Part shown: positions 24,869 to 36,800 of the stretch, one piece after another | Layout: each line of letters begins with the position of its first letter | Position numbering within the stretch: position 1 is the stretch's first letter | Source: Anomaloglossus baeobatrachus | Lineage: Eukaryota; Chordata; Amphibia; Anura; Aromobatidae | DNA: 64,000 nucleotides | Assembly (NCBI RefSeq): GCF_048569485.1 | Contig: NC_134364.1 | Coordinates: 130,239,089 to 130,303,088 of the forward strand | Direction: 5' to 3' | Program-made: the position numbers and the translations under genes | The notes under the pieces: model-generated | What the model saw: the letters and a program-made list of their open reading frames with translations, nothing else | The model's database searches: none | Told to the model about the DNA's origin: nothing

Positions 24869-27800
24869 CTATAAGAGGAATTAAGACCTGGAAGACGTTA
24901 TTAGAGGAAGTGTCAGTAACTGGTCAAAAAATATAATAACTGGATGATCTACAAGTAAAACTGCTGCCCCCCAACTGGTACAACAAGGGAAGAGAGCAAC
25001 GTGGCAGCGCTGGGACGGCTGGAGGTCTCCTAAACAAGGATGGCTAAAATAGATAATGCTGTGGAAATACAAGCGCAGCTCAACAAGCTAGAATGTCAGC
25101 AAAAGGTTAATTTCAGTAATTCAATACAAAAAGGGAAACGCGTATATTATATAGAGTCATTACACACAGAGGGATCTATTCCTATATATTATCTAGAGTC
25201 ATTACACACAGAGGGATCTATTCCTATTATATAGAGTCATTACACACAGAGGGATCTATTCCTATATATTATCTAGAGTCATTACACACAGAGGGATCTA
25301 TTCCTATTATATAGAGTCATTACACACAGAGGGATCTATTCCTATATATTATCTAGAGTCATTACACACAGAGGGATCTATTCCTATATATTATATAGAG
25401 TCATTACACACAGAGGGATCTATTCCTATATATTATATAGAGTCATTACACACAGAGGGATGTGTTCCTATATATTATAGAGTCATTACACACAGAGGAA
25501 TCTATTCCTATATATTATATAGTCATTACACACAGAGGAATCTATTCCTATATATGATATAGTCATTACACACAGAGGGATCTATTCCTATATATTAGAG
25601 TCATTACACACAGAGGAATCTATTCAAATATATATTATATAGAGTCATTACACACAGAGGGATGTGTTCCTATATATTATAGAGTCATTACACACAGAGG
25701 AATCTATTCCTATATATTATATAGTCATTACACACAGAGGAATCTATTCCTATATATTATATAGTCATTACACACAGAGGGATCTATTCCTATATATGAT
25801 ATAGTCATTACACACAGAGGGATCTATTCCTATATATGATATAGTCATTACACACAGAGGGATCTATTCCTATATATTATAGAGTCATTACACACAGAGG
25901 AATCTATTCAAATATATATTATATAGAGTCATTACACACAGAGGGATGTGTTCCTATATATTATAGAGTCATTACACACAGAGGAATCTATTCCTATATA
26001 TTATATAGTCATTACACACAGAGGAATCTATTCCTATATATTATATAGTCATTACACACAGAGGGATCTATTCCTATATATGATATAGTCATTACACACA
26101 GAGGGATCTATTCCTATATATGATATAGTCATTACACACAGAGGGATCTGTTCCTATATATTATATAGTCATTACACACAGAGGGATCTGTTCCTATTAT
26201 ATAGAGTCATTACACACAGAAGGATGTATTCCTATATATTATATAGAGTCATTACACACAGAGGGATCTATTCCTATATATTATATAGGGTCATTACACA
26301 CAGAGAGATCAATTCCTATATATTATATAGGGTCATTACACACAGAGGGATCTATTCCTATATATTATATAGAGTCATTACACACAGAGGGATCTATTAC
26401 TATATATTATATAGGGTCATTACACACAGAGAGATCAATTCCTATATATTATATAGGGTCATTACACACAGAGGGATCTATTCCTATATATTATATAGAG
26501 TCATTACACACAGAGGGATCAATTCCTATATATTATATAGGGTCATTACACACAGAGGGATCTATTCCTATATATTATATAGAGACATTACACACAGAGG
26601 AATCTATTCCTATATATTATATAGTCATTACACACAGAGGGATCTATTCCTATATATTATATAGAGTCATTACACACAGAGGGATCAATTCCTATATATT
26701 ATATAGGGTCATTACACACAGAGGGATCTATTCCTATATATTATATAGAGACATTACACACAGAGGGATCTATTCCTATATATTATATAGGGTCATTACA
26801 CACAGAGGGATCTATTCCTATATATTATATAGGGTCATTACACACAGAGGAATCTATTCCTATATATTATATAGTCATTACACACAGAGGGATCTATTCC
26901 TATATATGATATAGTCATTACACACAGAGGGATCTATTCCTATATATGATATAGTCATTACACACAGAGGGATCTATTCCTATATATTATAGAGTCATTA
27001 CACACAGAGGAATCTATTCAAATATATATTATATAGAGTCATTACACACAGAGGGATGTGTTCCTATATATTATAGAGTCATTACACACAGAGGAATCTA
27101 TTCCTATATATTATATAGTCATTACACACAGAGGAATCTATTCCTATATATTATATAGTCATTACACACAGAGGGATCTATTCCTATATATGATATAGTC
27201 ATTACACACAGAGGGATCTATTCCTATATATGATATAGTCATTACACACAGAGGGATCTGTTCCTATATATTATATAGTCATTACACACAGAGGGATCTG
27301 TTCCTATTATATAGAGTCATTACACACAGAAGGATGTATTCCTATATATTATATAGAGTCATTACACACAGAGGGATCTATTCCTATATATTATATAGGG
27401 TCATTACACACAGAGAGATCAATTCCTATATATTATATAGGGTCATTACACACAGAGGGATCTATTCCTATATATTATATAGAGTCATTACACACAGAGG
27501 GATCTATTACTATATATTATATAGGGTCATTACACACAGAGAGATCAATTCCTATATATTATATAGGGTCATTACACACAGAGGGATCTATTCCTATATA
27601 TTATATAGAGTCATTACACACAGAGGGATCAATTCCTATATATTATATAGGGTCATTACACACAGAGGGATCTATTCCTATATATTATATAGAGACATTA
27701 CACACAGAGGAATCTATTCCTATATATTATATAGTCATTACACACAGAGGGATCTATTCCTATATATTATATAGAGTCATTACACACAGAGGGATCAATT

Positions 27801-30800
27801 CCTATATATTATATAGGGTCATTACACACAGAGGGATCTATTCCTATATATTATATAGAGACATTACACACAGAGGGATCTATTCCTATATATTATATAG
27901 GGTCATTACACACAGAGGGATCTATTCCTATATATTATATAGAGTCATTACACACAGAGGGATCTATTTCATGTGTTTATTTCTGTTAATGTTGATGATT
28001 ATGGGTTACAGCCAATGAAAACCCAAAAAGTCATTATCTCAGAAAATTAGAATTTTATAGAAGACCAACTGAAAAATTTTTTAACCCCAGAAATGTTGGC
28101 GCCTCCTGAAAAGTCTGTGCAGTAAATGCCTCAATACTTTGGTTGTGGCTCCTTTTGCATGAATTCCTGCATCAATGCGGCAATGTGGCAGGAGGCGATC
28201 AGCCTGTGGCACTGCTGAGGGGTTATGGAGCCCAGGTTGCTTTGATAGCCGCCTTCAGCTCGTCTGCATTGTTGGCTCTGGTGTCTCTCATAGGTTCTCT
28301 ATGGGGTTTAGGTCAGGCGAGTTTGCTGCCAATCTAGCACAGTGATACTGTGGTTAGTAAACCAGGTATTGATACTGTTGGCAGTGTGGACAGGGGCCAA
28401 GTCCTGCAGGAAAATGACATTTCCAGCTCCAAAAAGCTTGTCTGCAGAGGGAAGCATGAAGTGCTGTACAATGTCCTGGTAGATGGCTGCGCTGACTTTG
28501 GTCTTGATAAAGCACAGTGGAGTTTCACCAGCAGATGACATGGCCCAAACCATCACTGATTGTGGAGACTTCACACCAGACCTCAGCAACTTGGATTGTG
28601 GCCTCCACTTTTCCTCCAGACTCTGGGACCGCGATTTCCACATGAAATGCAAAATTTACTTTCATCTGAAAATAACACCTTGGACGCTGAGAACAGTCCA
28701 GGTCCGTTTCTCCTTGGCCCAGGTAAGACACTTCTGGCGTTGTCTTTTGGTCATGAGCGGTGACACAAGGAATGTGACAGTTGTAGCCCATGGCCTGGAT
28801 ACGTCTGTGTGCGGTGGCTCTAGGAGCACTGACTCCAGCAGCGTCCACTCCTTGTGAATCTCCCCAAAAAGTTTTGATTGGCCTTTTCCTAACAATCCTA
28901 TCAAGGCTGCGGTTCTCCCGGTTGTTTGTGCACCTTTTTCTACCGCACTTTTCTCTTCCACACAACTTTCCATCAATAGGCTTGGACACATCACTCTGTG
29001 TACAGTCAGCTTCTTTATCAATGACCTTTTGTGGCTTACCCTCCTTGTGGAGTGTGTCAATGACTGTCTTCTGTACATCTGTCAAGTCAGTAGTCTTCCC
29101 CATGATTGTGTGGCCTACTGAACCAGACTAAGGGACCATTTTAAAAGCTTAGGATGCCTTTACAGGTGTTTTGTGGTAATTATTCTAATTTTCTGAGGTA
29201 ATGACATTTGGATTTTCATTGCCTGTAAGCCACAATCATCAACATTAACAGAAATAAACATGTAAAATAGATCCCTCTGTGTGTAATGACTCTATATAAT
29301 ATATAGGAATAGATCCCTCTGTGTGTAATGATTCTATATAATATATAGGAATAGATCCCTCTGTGTGTAATGATTCTATATAATATATAGGAATAGATCC
29401 CTATGTGTGTAATGACTCTATATAATATATAGGAATAGATCCCTATGTGTGTAATGACTCTATATAATATATAGGAATAGATCCCTCTGTGTGTAATGAC
29501 TCTATATAATATATAGGAATAGATCCCTCTGTGTGTAATGACTCTATATAATATATAGGAATAGATCCCTCCGTGTGTAATGATTCTATATAATATATAG
29601 GAATAGATCCCTCTGTGTGTAATGATTCTATATAATATATAGGAATAGATCCCTCTGTGTGTAATGATTCTATATAATATATAGGAATAGATCCCTATGT
29701 GTGTAATGACTCTATATAATATATAGGAATAGATCCCTCTGTGTGTAATGACTATATAATATATAGGAATAGATCCCTCTGTGTGTAATGACTCTATATA
29801 ATATATGTGTTTCCTTTTTGTATTGAATTACTGAAATAAATGAACTTTTTGCTGACATTCTAATTTCTTGAGACGCACGTGTAGATCCCTCCGGTATGTT
29901 GTGTTAACCACTCATGACGTCAAGGACTTAATGACAACAAGCATGGCCTCCACAGATTGCTAACCCCAGCGCGTGCTAGAATAGCAGCTAGTCTGGTTGA
30001 TACGAGCACACGATTACCGCGTTTAGAGTTCGGGGCAGATAGACTCACCTTTTCTTGGTGGCGGCTTCTCCAAAGAAGTTGGTATAGACATATCTCTCAA
30101 AGTCATCCACGATGTCATCATCCCCCGTCTCTTTTCTGGCCAGATCCTCCAGGAAATCCTCCACGTCATCCACAAAGTCCTTAAAGCGGATCTTGTGGTG
30201 GGAGAAGACTTGGCCCTCAAAGAAGCCGTCCAGAAGAGGTGTGAGCTCGGGAAGATGCTCTGACAGCTGGGACTTGGTCAGGAAATTCAGCAGGACTTCC
30301 TCAAAATGCTTTCTCTGCACCGGCTTCAGCTCCACATTGAACAGATCCACACCGTCCTTACGGGCACAGTCTTCCAGCCCAGAGCATCCTTCGGGAACCC
30401 GGTACTGATGGTCTGAGAGCTTCTTCCAGAACTTGTTGTGGTCATGGTGCCGATGATCTTTTCTTTTGTCGCCATCCTGCGGTCTCTTGTAACTGTCTGT
30501 GAAGTCCCTCTGCCCCTTCCGAGGATGAAACCCTTCCCCAGACTCCCCTTGATGATGTCGGTGGTGCGCAGAGTCCTTGCTCCTGTGCTCTCTGGCCTTG
30601 TTCTTCCAGTTCTCGCTGTCCTCTGGGACCTCGCCTCCAGCTTTCTCCCCCTCCCAGTGCCGATGCTTCTTATCCCGCCAGTGCCTGTCCTCCTGCTTTT
30701 TGGTTTTCCATTCTTCATGCTGTGACTCTTGGTGACTCTCCTCCGTCCAGCGCTTGCTGTGCTCCTTGCTGTGTTTGTAATGGGGCTTTTTGAGGTCTCC

Positions 30801-33800
30801 TCCTGGACTGGAGAGGTTTGCAGACTTGTCGGCCCTCTTCCACTCCTTATGGTGATGGTCCCTCCTTTCTTCTCCCACTTGCGTTTTCCTTCTTTGTGCA
30901 TGTTCCACGTACTTCTTCTCCCACGTTTCGGACCTCTGAGCCTCCATGGCCAACTTGCTGCTCATCTCAGAGATCCTCTCTCTTAGTAACTTCTCGTCCT
31001 CACCTTCGGAGCTTTTCGTCACTAGATTGTCTAGATCTTGTCTGATGGAGACCACCAACAGCCGCTGCTTGTCCAGCTCCTGCCGGAGCATTTGAGACTC
31101 GGCCACCAGGGTCTCCTTCTGAGGCAAGAAGCCTTCAATCTGTGTCTGGAGGGTTCCCAGCTCCACCTTCAGCTGGGAGTTCTCAACAACCAAAGACTCC
31201 TTCTCCACGTCACTGCTCTCCAGCACCTCCAGCTTCTCCTGTAAATTCTGCAGCTCCTCCTTAGCGGACAAGTGTGCGGTCTCCTCCTTCAGGAGCGCTT
31301 CCTTCAGTCTGAGGTTTTCTTCAGTCACTGCTGGATGATTGGGCCCTGAAGTCACGTTCTCCCCATCGCTGATGGATAGCAGAGCTTCTAACTCCTCTTT
31401 CTGTGCCTATAGATGAAAACATTGGGTCACACAGAATCCCCCATGTACACACACTCACCCACCCCCTCAGTGGTCTACCCAAGAGATGACCCCAAGTGTT
31501 CCCCCCTCAACCACATATACAGGACACACAGCTTTCCATAGTTAGGGGTAGTTACATGAAACTATCACCAAATTGTCATATGGCTCAGAGCAGTGTGTTA
31601 CAGTGCGTCAGCCGAGCTACGAAAGATGGCAAAATAGGACTGAGTGCAGCTCTGGAGGATAAGACACAATGTAACAGCAGAATAGTGAGTGCAGCTCTGG
31701 AGGATAAGACACAATGTAACAGCAGAATAGTGAGTGCAGCTCTGGAGGATAAGACACAATGTAACAGCAGAATAGTGAGTGCAGCTCTGGAGGATAAGAC
31801 ACGATGTAACAGCAGAATAGTGAGTGCAGCTCTGGAGGATAAGACACGATGTAACAGCAGAATAGTGAGTGTAGCTCTGGAGGTGACTGGAGGATAAGAC
31901 ACTTTGTAGCTCAGGTGACATGTGATTAGGATGACACAAAACAGTGAATCATATTTTGGGCTTGCATCACCTGAAGCTTGGCCTGCATGTGCCGAATATC
32001 CTGGTTTTCCTTAGCGACCTTGTCTAGGAGGCCACTCACAACTTGCAAGCTGTTCGGATCCCCCGTGAACTGGTCCGCGTGCTGCTCGATCCACTCCTGA
32101 CCGAAGAAAAAAAGAGAGGAAAGTCAGACACACAGGGGGCGGGGCAGCCAGACACACAGGGGGCGGGGCAGCCAGACACACAGGGGGCGGGTCAGCCAGA
32201 CACACAGGGGGCGGGGCAGCCAGACACACAGGGGGCGGGTCAGCCAGACACACAGGGGGCGGGTCAGCCAGACACACAGGGGGCGGGTCAGCCAGACACA
32301 CAGGGGGCGGGTCAGCCAGACACACAGGGGGCGGGTCAGCCAGACACACAGGGGGCGGGTCAGCCAGACACACAGGGGGCGGGTCAGCCAGACACACAGG
32401 GGGCGGGTCAGCCAGACACACAGGGGGCGGGTCAGCCAGACACACAGGGGGAGGGTCAGCCAGACACACAGGGGGCGGGTCAGCCAGACACACAGGGGGC
32501 GGGTCAGCCAGACACACAGGGGGCGGGTCAGCCAGACACACAGGGGGCGGGTCAGCCAGACACACAGGGGGCGGGTCAGCCAGACACACAGGGGGCGGGT
32601 CAGCCAGACACACAGGGGGCGGGTCAGCCAGACACACAGGGGGCGGGTCAGCCAGACACACAGGGGGCGGGTCAGCCAGACACACAGGGGGCGCGTCAGC
32701 CAGACACACAGGGGGCGCGTCAGCCAGACACACAGGGGGCGCGTCAGCCAGACACACAGGGGGCGCGTCAGCCAGACACACAGGGGGCGCGTCAGCCAGA
32801 CACACAGGGGGCGCGTCAGCCAGACACACAGGGGGCGCGTCAGCCAGACACACAGGGGGCGCGTCAGCCAGACACACAGGGGGCGCGTCAGCCAGACACA
32901 CAGGGGGCGGGTCAGCCAGACACACAGGGGGCGGGTCAGCCAGACACACAGGGGGCGGGTCAGCCAGACACACAGGGGGCGGGTCAGCCAGACACACAGG
33001 GGGCGGGTCAGCCAGACACACAGGGGGCGGGTCAGCCAGACACACAGGGGGCGGGTCAGCCAGACACACAGGGGGCGGGTCAGCCAGACACACAGGGGGC
33101 GGGTCAGCCAGACACACAGGGGGCGGGTCAGCCAGACACACAGGGGGCGGGTCAGCCAGACACACAGGGGGCGGGTCAGCCAGACACACAGGGGGCGGGT
33201 CAGCCAGACACACAGGGGGCGGGTCAGCCAGACACACAGGGGGCGGGTCAGCCAGACACACAGGGGGCGGGTCAGCCAGACACACAGGGGGCGGGTCAGC
33301 CAGACACACAGGGGGCGGGTCAGCCAGACACACAGGGGGCGGGTCAGCCAGACACACAGGGGGCGGGTCAGCCAGACACACAGGGGGCGAGTCAGCCAGA
33401 CACACAGGGGGCGGGTCAGCCAGACACACAGGGGGCGGGTCAGCCAGACACACAGGGGGCGGGTCAGCCAGACACACAGGGGGCGGGTCAGCCAGACACA
33501 CAGGGGGCGGGTCAGCCAGACACACAGGGGGCGGGTCAGCCAGACACAGGGGCGGGGCGCAGAAGTGGCGTTCCCCAATATGGATGCCTCTCCAGGCCCC
33601 TATAAGAGGAGAACACTCACCTGAATGTCAGAGATGACTTGTGGGGGCGGCTTATCTCCGGCTTTCACGCTGCGAGACACGACAGACTGCGGCGACTCTG
33701 GGGGGAGAAACGCTGAGATGAGCGATATCAATACTCAGTAGTCCCTGGATGTGGAGGAGGCAGAACTCACCCTCATCAGCGCTGAAGCTGCCGCCTGCCG

Positions 33801-36800
33801 AGAGGAAAAACACCATTAGCCTCAGGGTCAGACCTGGCCCAATCATCCATTCCCAGAGCCAGACAAGGATTGCTGTACAATAAGAGGCGGCCAGAAGGGG
33901 GCGCTCTGGTGACATTACCTGTGAATATAAGAAGACCGATGCAGATGAGGCCAAAGGCTGCGATGAGTAATGTACTGAGGTTCATGGAGGATCCAGCGTC
34001 TGTGTCCTGCTGTCCGGCCTCTCTGCTGCAGGGACCAACGCTGACCGGAGCAGCTCCTCGGCCCACGCGCTTCCTGAGACCCTCCACATCGTCATCACTG
34101 CTGGAGCAGCTCACTTCCTCCAGATCCCCTCCTGCAGAGGCAAAATAACGGGGGGCATGAGTGACAAGGAGGCGCACAAGTGTCACGTATGTATGCTATA
34201 TATGGGGTGTGGAGGGGGGGAAGGGGGTTCCTCAGAATAAGCCATGCTGTAGTAAGCCTTGTGCCAGGAGGGGGCAGCACGAGCCGCTCCTATCCGTGTC
34301 AGTGCAGGATAACAGTGCCGTGCTGTAGTAAGCCTTGTGCCAGGAGGGGGCAGCACGAGCCGCTCCTATCCGTGTCAGTGCAGGATAACAGTGCCGTGCT
34401 GTAGTAGCCTTGTGCCAGGAGGGGGCAGCACGAGCCGCTCCTATCCGTGTCGGTGCAGGATAACAGTGCCATGCTGTAGTAAGCCTTGTGTCAGGAGGGG
34501 GCAGCACGAGCCGCTCCTATCCGTGTCGGTGCAGGATAACAGTGCCATGCTGTAGTAGCCTTGTGCCAGGAGGGGGCAGCACGAGCCGCTCCTATCAGTG
34601 TCAGTGCAGGATAACAGTGCCATGCTGTAGTAAGCCTGGTGTCAGGAGGGGGCAGCACGAGCCGCTCCTATCCGTGTCAGTGCAGGATAACAGTGCCATG
34701 CTGTAGTAAGCCTTGTGTCAGGAGGGGGCAGCACGAGCCGCTCCTATCAGTGTTGGTGCAGGATAACAGTGCCATGCTGTAGTAAGCCTTGTGCCAGGAG
34801 GGGGCAGCACGAGCCGCTCCTATCCGTGTTGGTGCAGGATAACAGTGCCATGCTGTAGTAAGCCTTGTGTCAGGAGGGGGCAGCACGAGCCGCTCCTATC
34901 TGTGTCAGTGCAGGATAACAGTGCCATGCTGTAGTAGCCTTGTGTCAGGAGGGGGCAGCACGAGCCGCTCCTATCAGTGTCGGTGCAGGGTAACAGTGCC
35001 ATGCTGTAGTAAGCCTTGTGCCAGGAGGGGGCAGCACGAGCCGCTCCTATCCGTGTCAGTGCAGGATAACAGTGCCGTGCTGTAGTAAGCCTTGTGCCAG
35101 GAGGGGGCAGCACGAGCCGCTCCTATCCGTGTCAGTGCAGGATAACAGTGCCGTGCTGTAGTAGCCTTGTGCCAGGAGGGGGCAGCACGAGCCGCTCCTA
35201 TCCGTGTCGGTGCAGGATAACAGTGCCATGCTGTAGTAAGCCTTGTGTCAGGAGGGGGCAGCACGAGCCGCTCCTATCCGTGTCGGTGCAGGATAACAGT
35301 GCCATGCTGTAGTAGCCTTGTGCCAGGAGGGGGCAGCACGAGCCGCTCCTATCAGTGTCAGTGCAGGATAACAGTGCCATGCTGTAGTAAGCCTGGTGTC
35401 AGGAGGGGGCAGCACGAGCCGCTCCTATCCGTGTCAGTGCAGGATAACAGTGCCATGCTGTAGTAAGCCTTGTGTCAGGAGGGGGCAGCACGAGCCGCTC
35501 CTATCAGTGTTGGTGCAGGATAACAGTGCCATGCTGTAGTAAGCCTTGTGCCAGGAGGGGGCAGCACGAGCCGCTCCTATCCGTGTTGGTGCAGGATAAC
35601 AGTGCCATGCTGTAGTAAGCCTTGTGTCAGGAGGGGGCAGCACGAGCCGCTCCTATCTGTGTCAGTGCAGGATAACAGTGCCATGCTGTAGTAGCCTTGT
35701 GCCAGGAGGGGGCAGCACGAGCCGCTCCTATCCGTGTCAGTGCAGGATAACAGTGCTGTGGTGTAGTAGCCTTGTGTCAGGAGGGGGCAGCACGAGCCGC
35801 TCCTATCTGTGTCAGTGCAGGGTAACAGTGCCATGCTGTAGTAAGCCTTGTGTCAGGAGGGGGCAGCACGAGCCGCTCCTATCGTGTTGGTGCAGGATAA
35901 CAGTGCCATGCTGTAGTAGCCTTGTGTCAGGAGGGGGCAGCACGAGCCGCTCGTGTCAGTGCAGAGTAACAGTGCCATGCTGTAGTAGCCTTGTGCCAGG
36001 AGGGGGCAGCACGAGCCGCTCCTATCCGTGTTGGTGCAGGATAACAGTGCCATGCTGTAGTAAGCCTTGTGTCAGGAGGGGGCAGCACGAGCCGCTCCTA
36101 TCTGTGTCAGTGCAGGATAACAGTGCCATGCTGTAGTAGCCTTGTGTCAGGAGGGGGCAGCACGAGCCGCTCGTGTCGGTGCAGGATAACAGTGCCATGC
36201 TGTAGTAGCCTTGTGTCAGGAGGGGGCAGCACGAGCCGCTCCTATCAGTGTCAGTGCAGGATAACAGTGCCATGCTGTAGTAAGCCTTGTGTCAGGAGGG
36301 GGCAGCACGAGCCGCTCCTATCTGTGTCGGTGCAGGATAACAGTGCCGTGCTGTAGTAAGCCTTGTGTCAGGAGGGGGCAGCACGAGCCGCTCCTATCCG
36401 TGTCAGTGCAGGATAACAGTGCCATGCTGTAGTAGCCTTGTGTCAGGAGGGGGCAGCACGAGCCGCTCCTATCTGTGTCAGTGCAGGGTAACAGTGCCAT
36501 GCTGTAGTAAGCCTTGTGTCAGGAGGGGGCAGCACGAGCCGCTCCTATCCGTGTCAGTGCAGGATAACAGTGCCATGCTGTAGTAGCCTTGTGTCAGGAG
36601 GGGGCAGCACGAGCCGCTCCTATCTGTGTCAGTGCAGGGTAACAGTGCCATGCTGTAGTAGCCTTGTGTCAGGAGGGGGCAGCACGAGCCGCTCCTATCT
36701 GTGTCAGTGCAGGGTAACAGTGCTCTGGTGTAGTAAGCCTTGTGCCAGGAGGGGGCAGCACGAGCCGCTCCTATCCGTGTCAGTGCAGGATAACAGTGCC

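Larger units (their letters stand above)
25070..29881 (-). mobile_element. Tc1-like DNA transposon in PBXIP1 intron 10, inverted repeats swollen by minisatellite
   Basis: The ends are inverted copies: CAAGCGCAGCTCAACAAGCT at 25070, and CACGTGCGTCTCAAGAAATT read inward from 29881, both followed by AGAATGTCAGCAAAA. TA flanks each end (25068-25069, 29882-29883), the usual Tc1/mariner target duplication. Inner halves of the inverted repeats (about 27970-28060 and 29175-29262) also match, with TTTATTTCTGTTAATGTTGA and CTCAGAAAATTAGAAT, differing at roughly one base in ten. Between outer and inner halves on both sides lies the same 42-bp repeat in opposite orientation. The transposase lies between the inner halves on the minus strand and is broken. 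I recognise the inverted-repeat sequence as that of a Tc1-like family common in fish and amphibians. Confidence 0.88.

Noticed and set aside
28143-29131. Plus-strand ORFs across 28.1-29.1 kb
   Set aside because: Shadows of the minus-strand Tc1-like transposase.
32011-33605. Three ORFs of about 500 codons (QPDTQGAG, VCLADPPP, CVWLTRPL)
   Set aside because: A 24-bp repeat without stops is open in all such frames. It lies between PBXIP1 exons 8 and 9 and is intronic.
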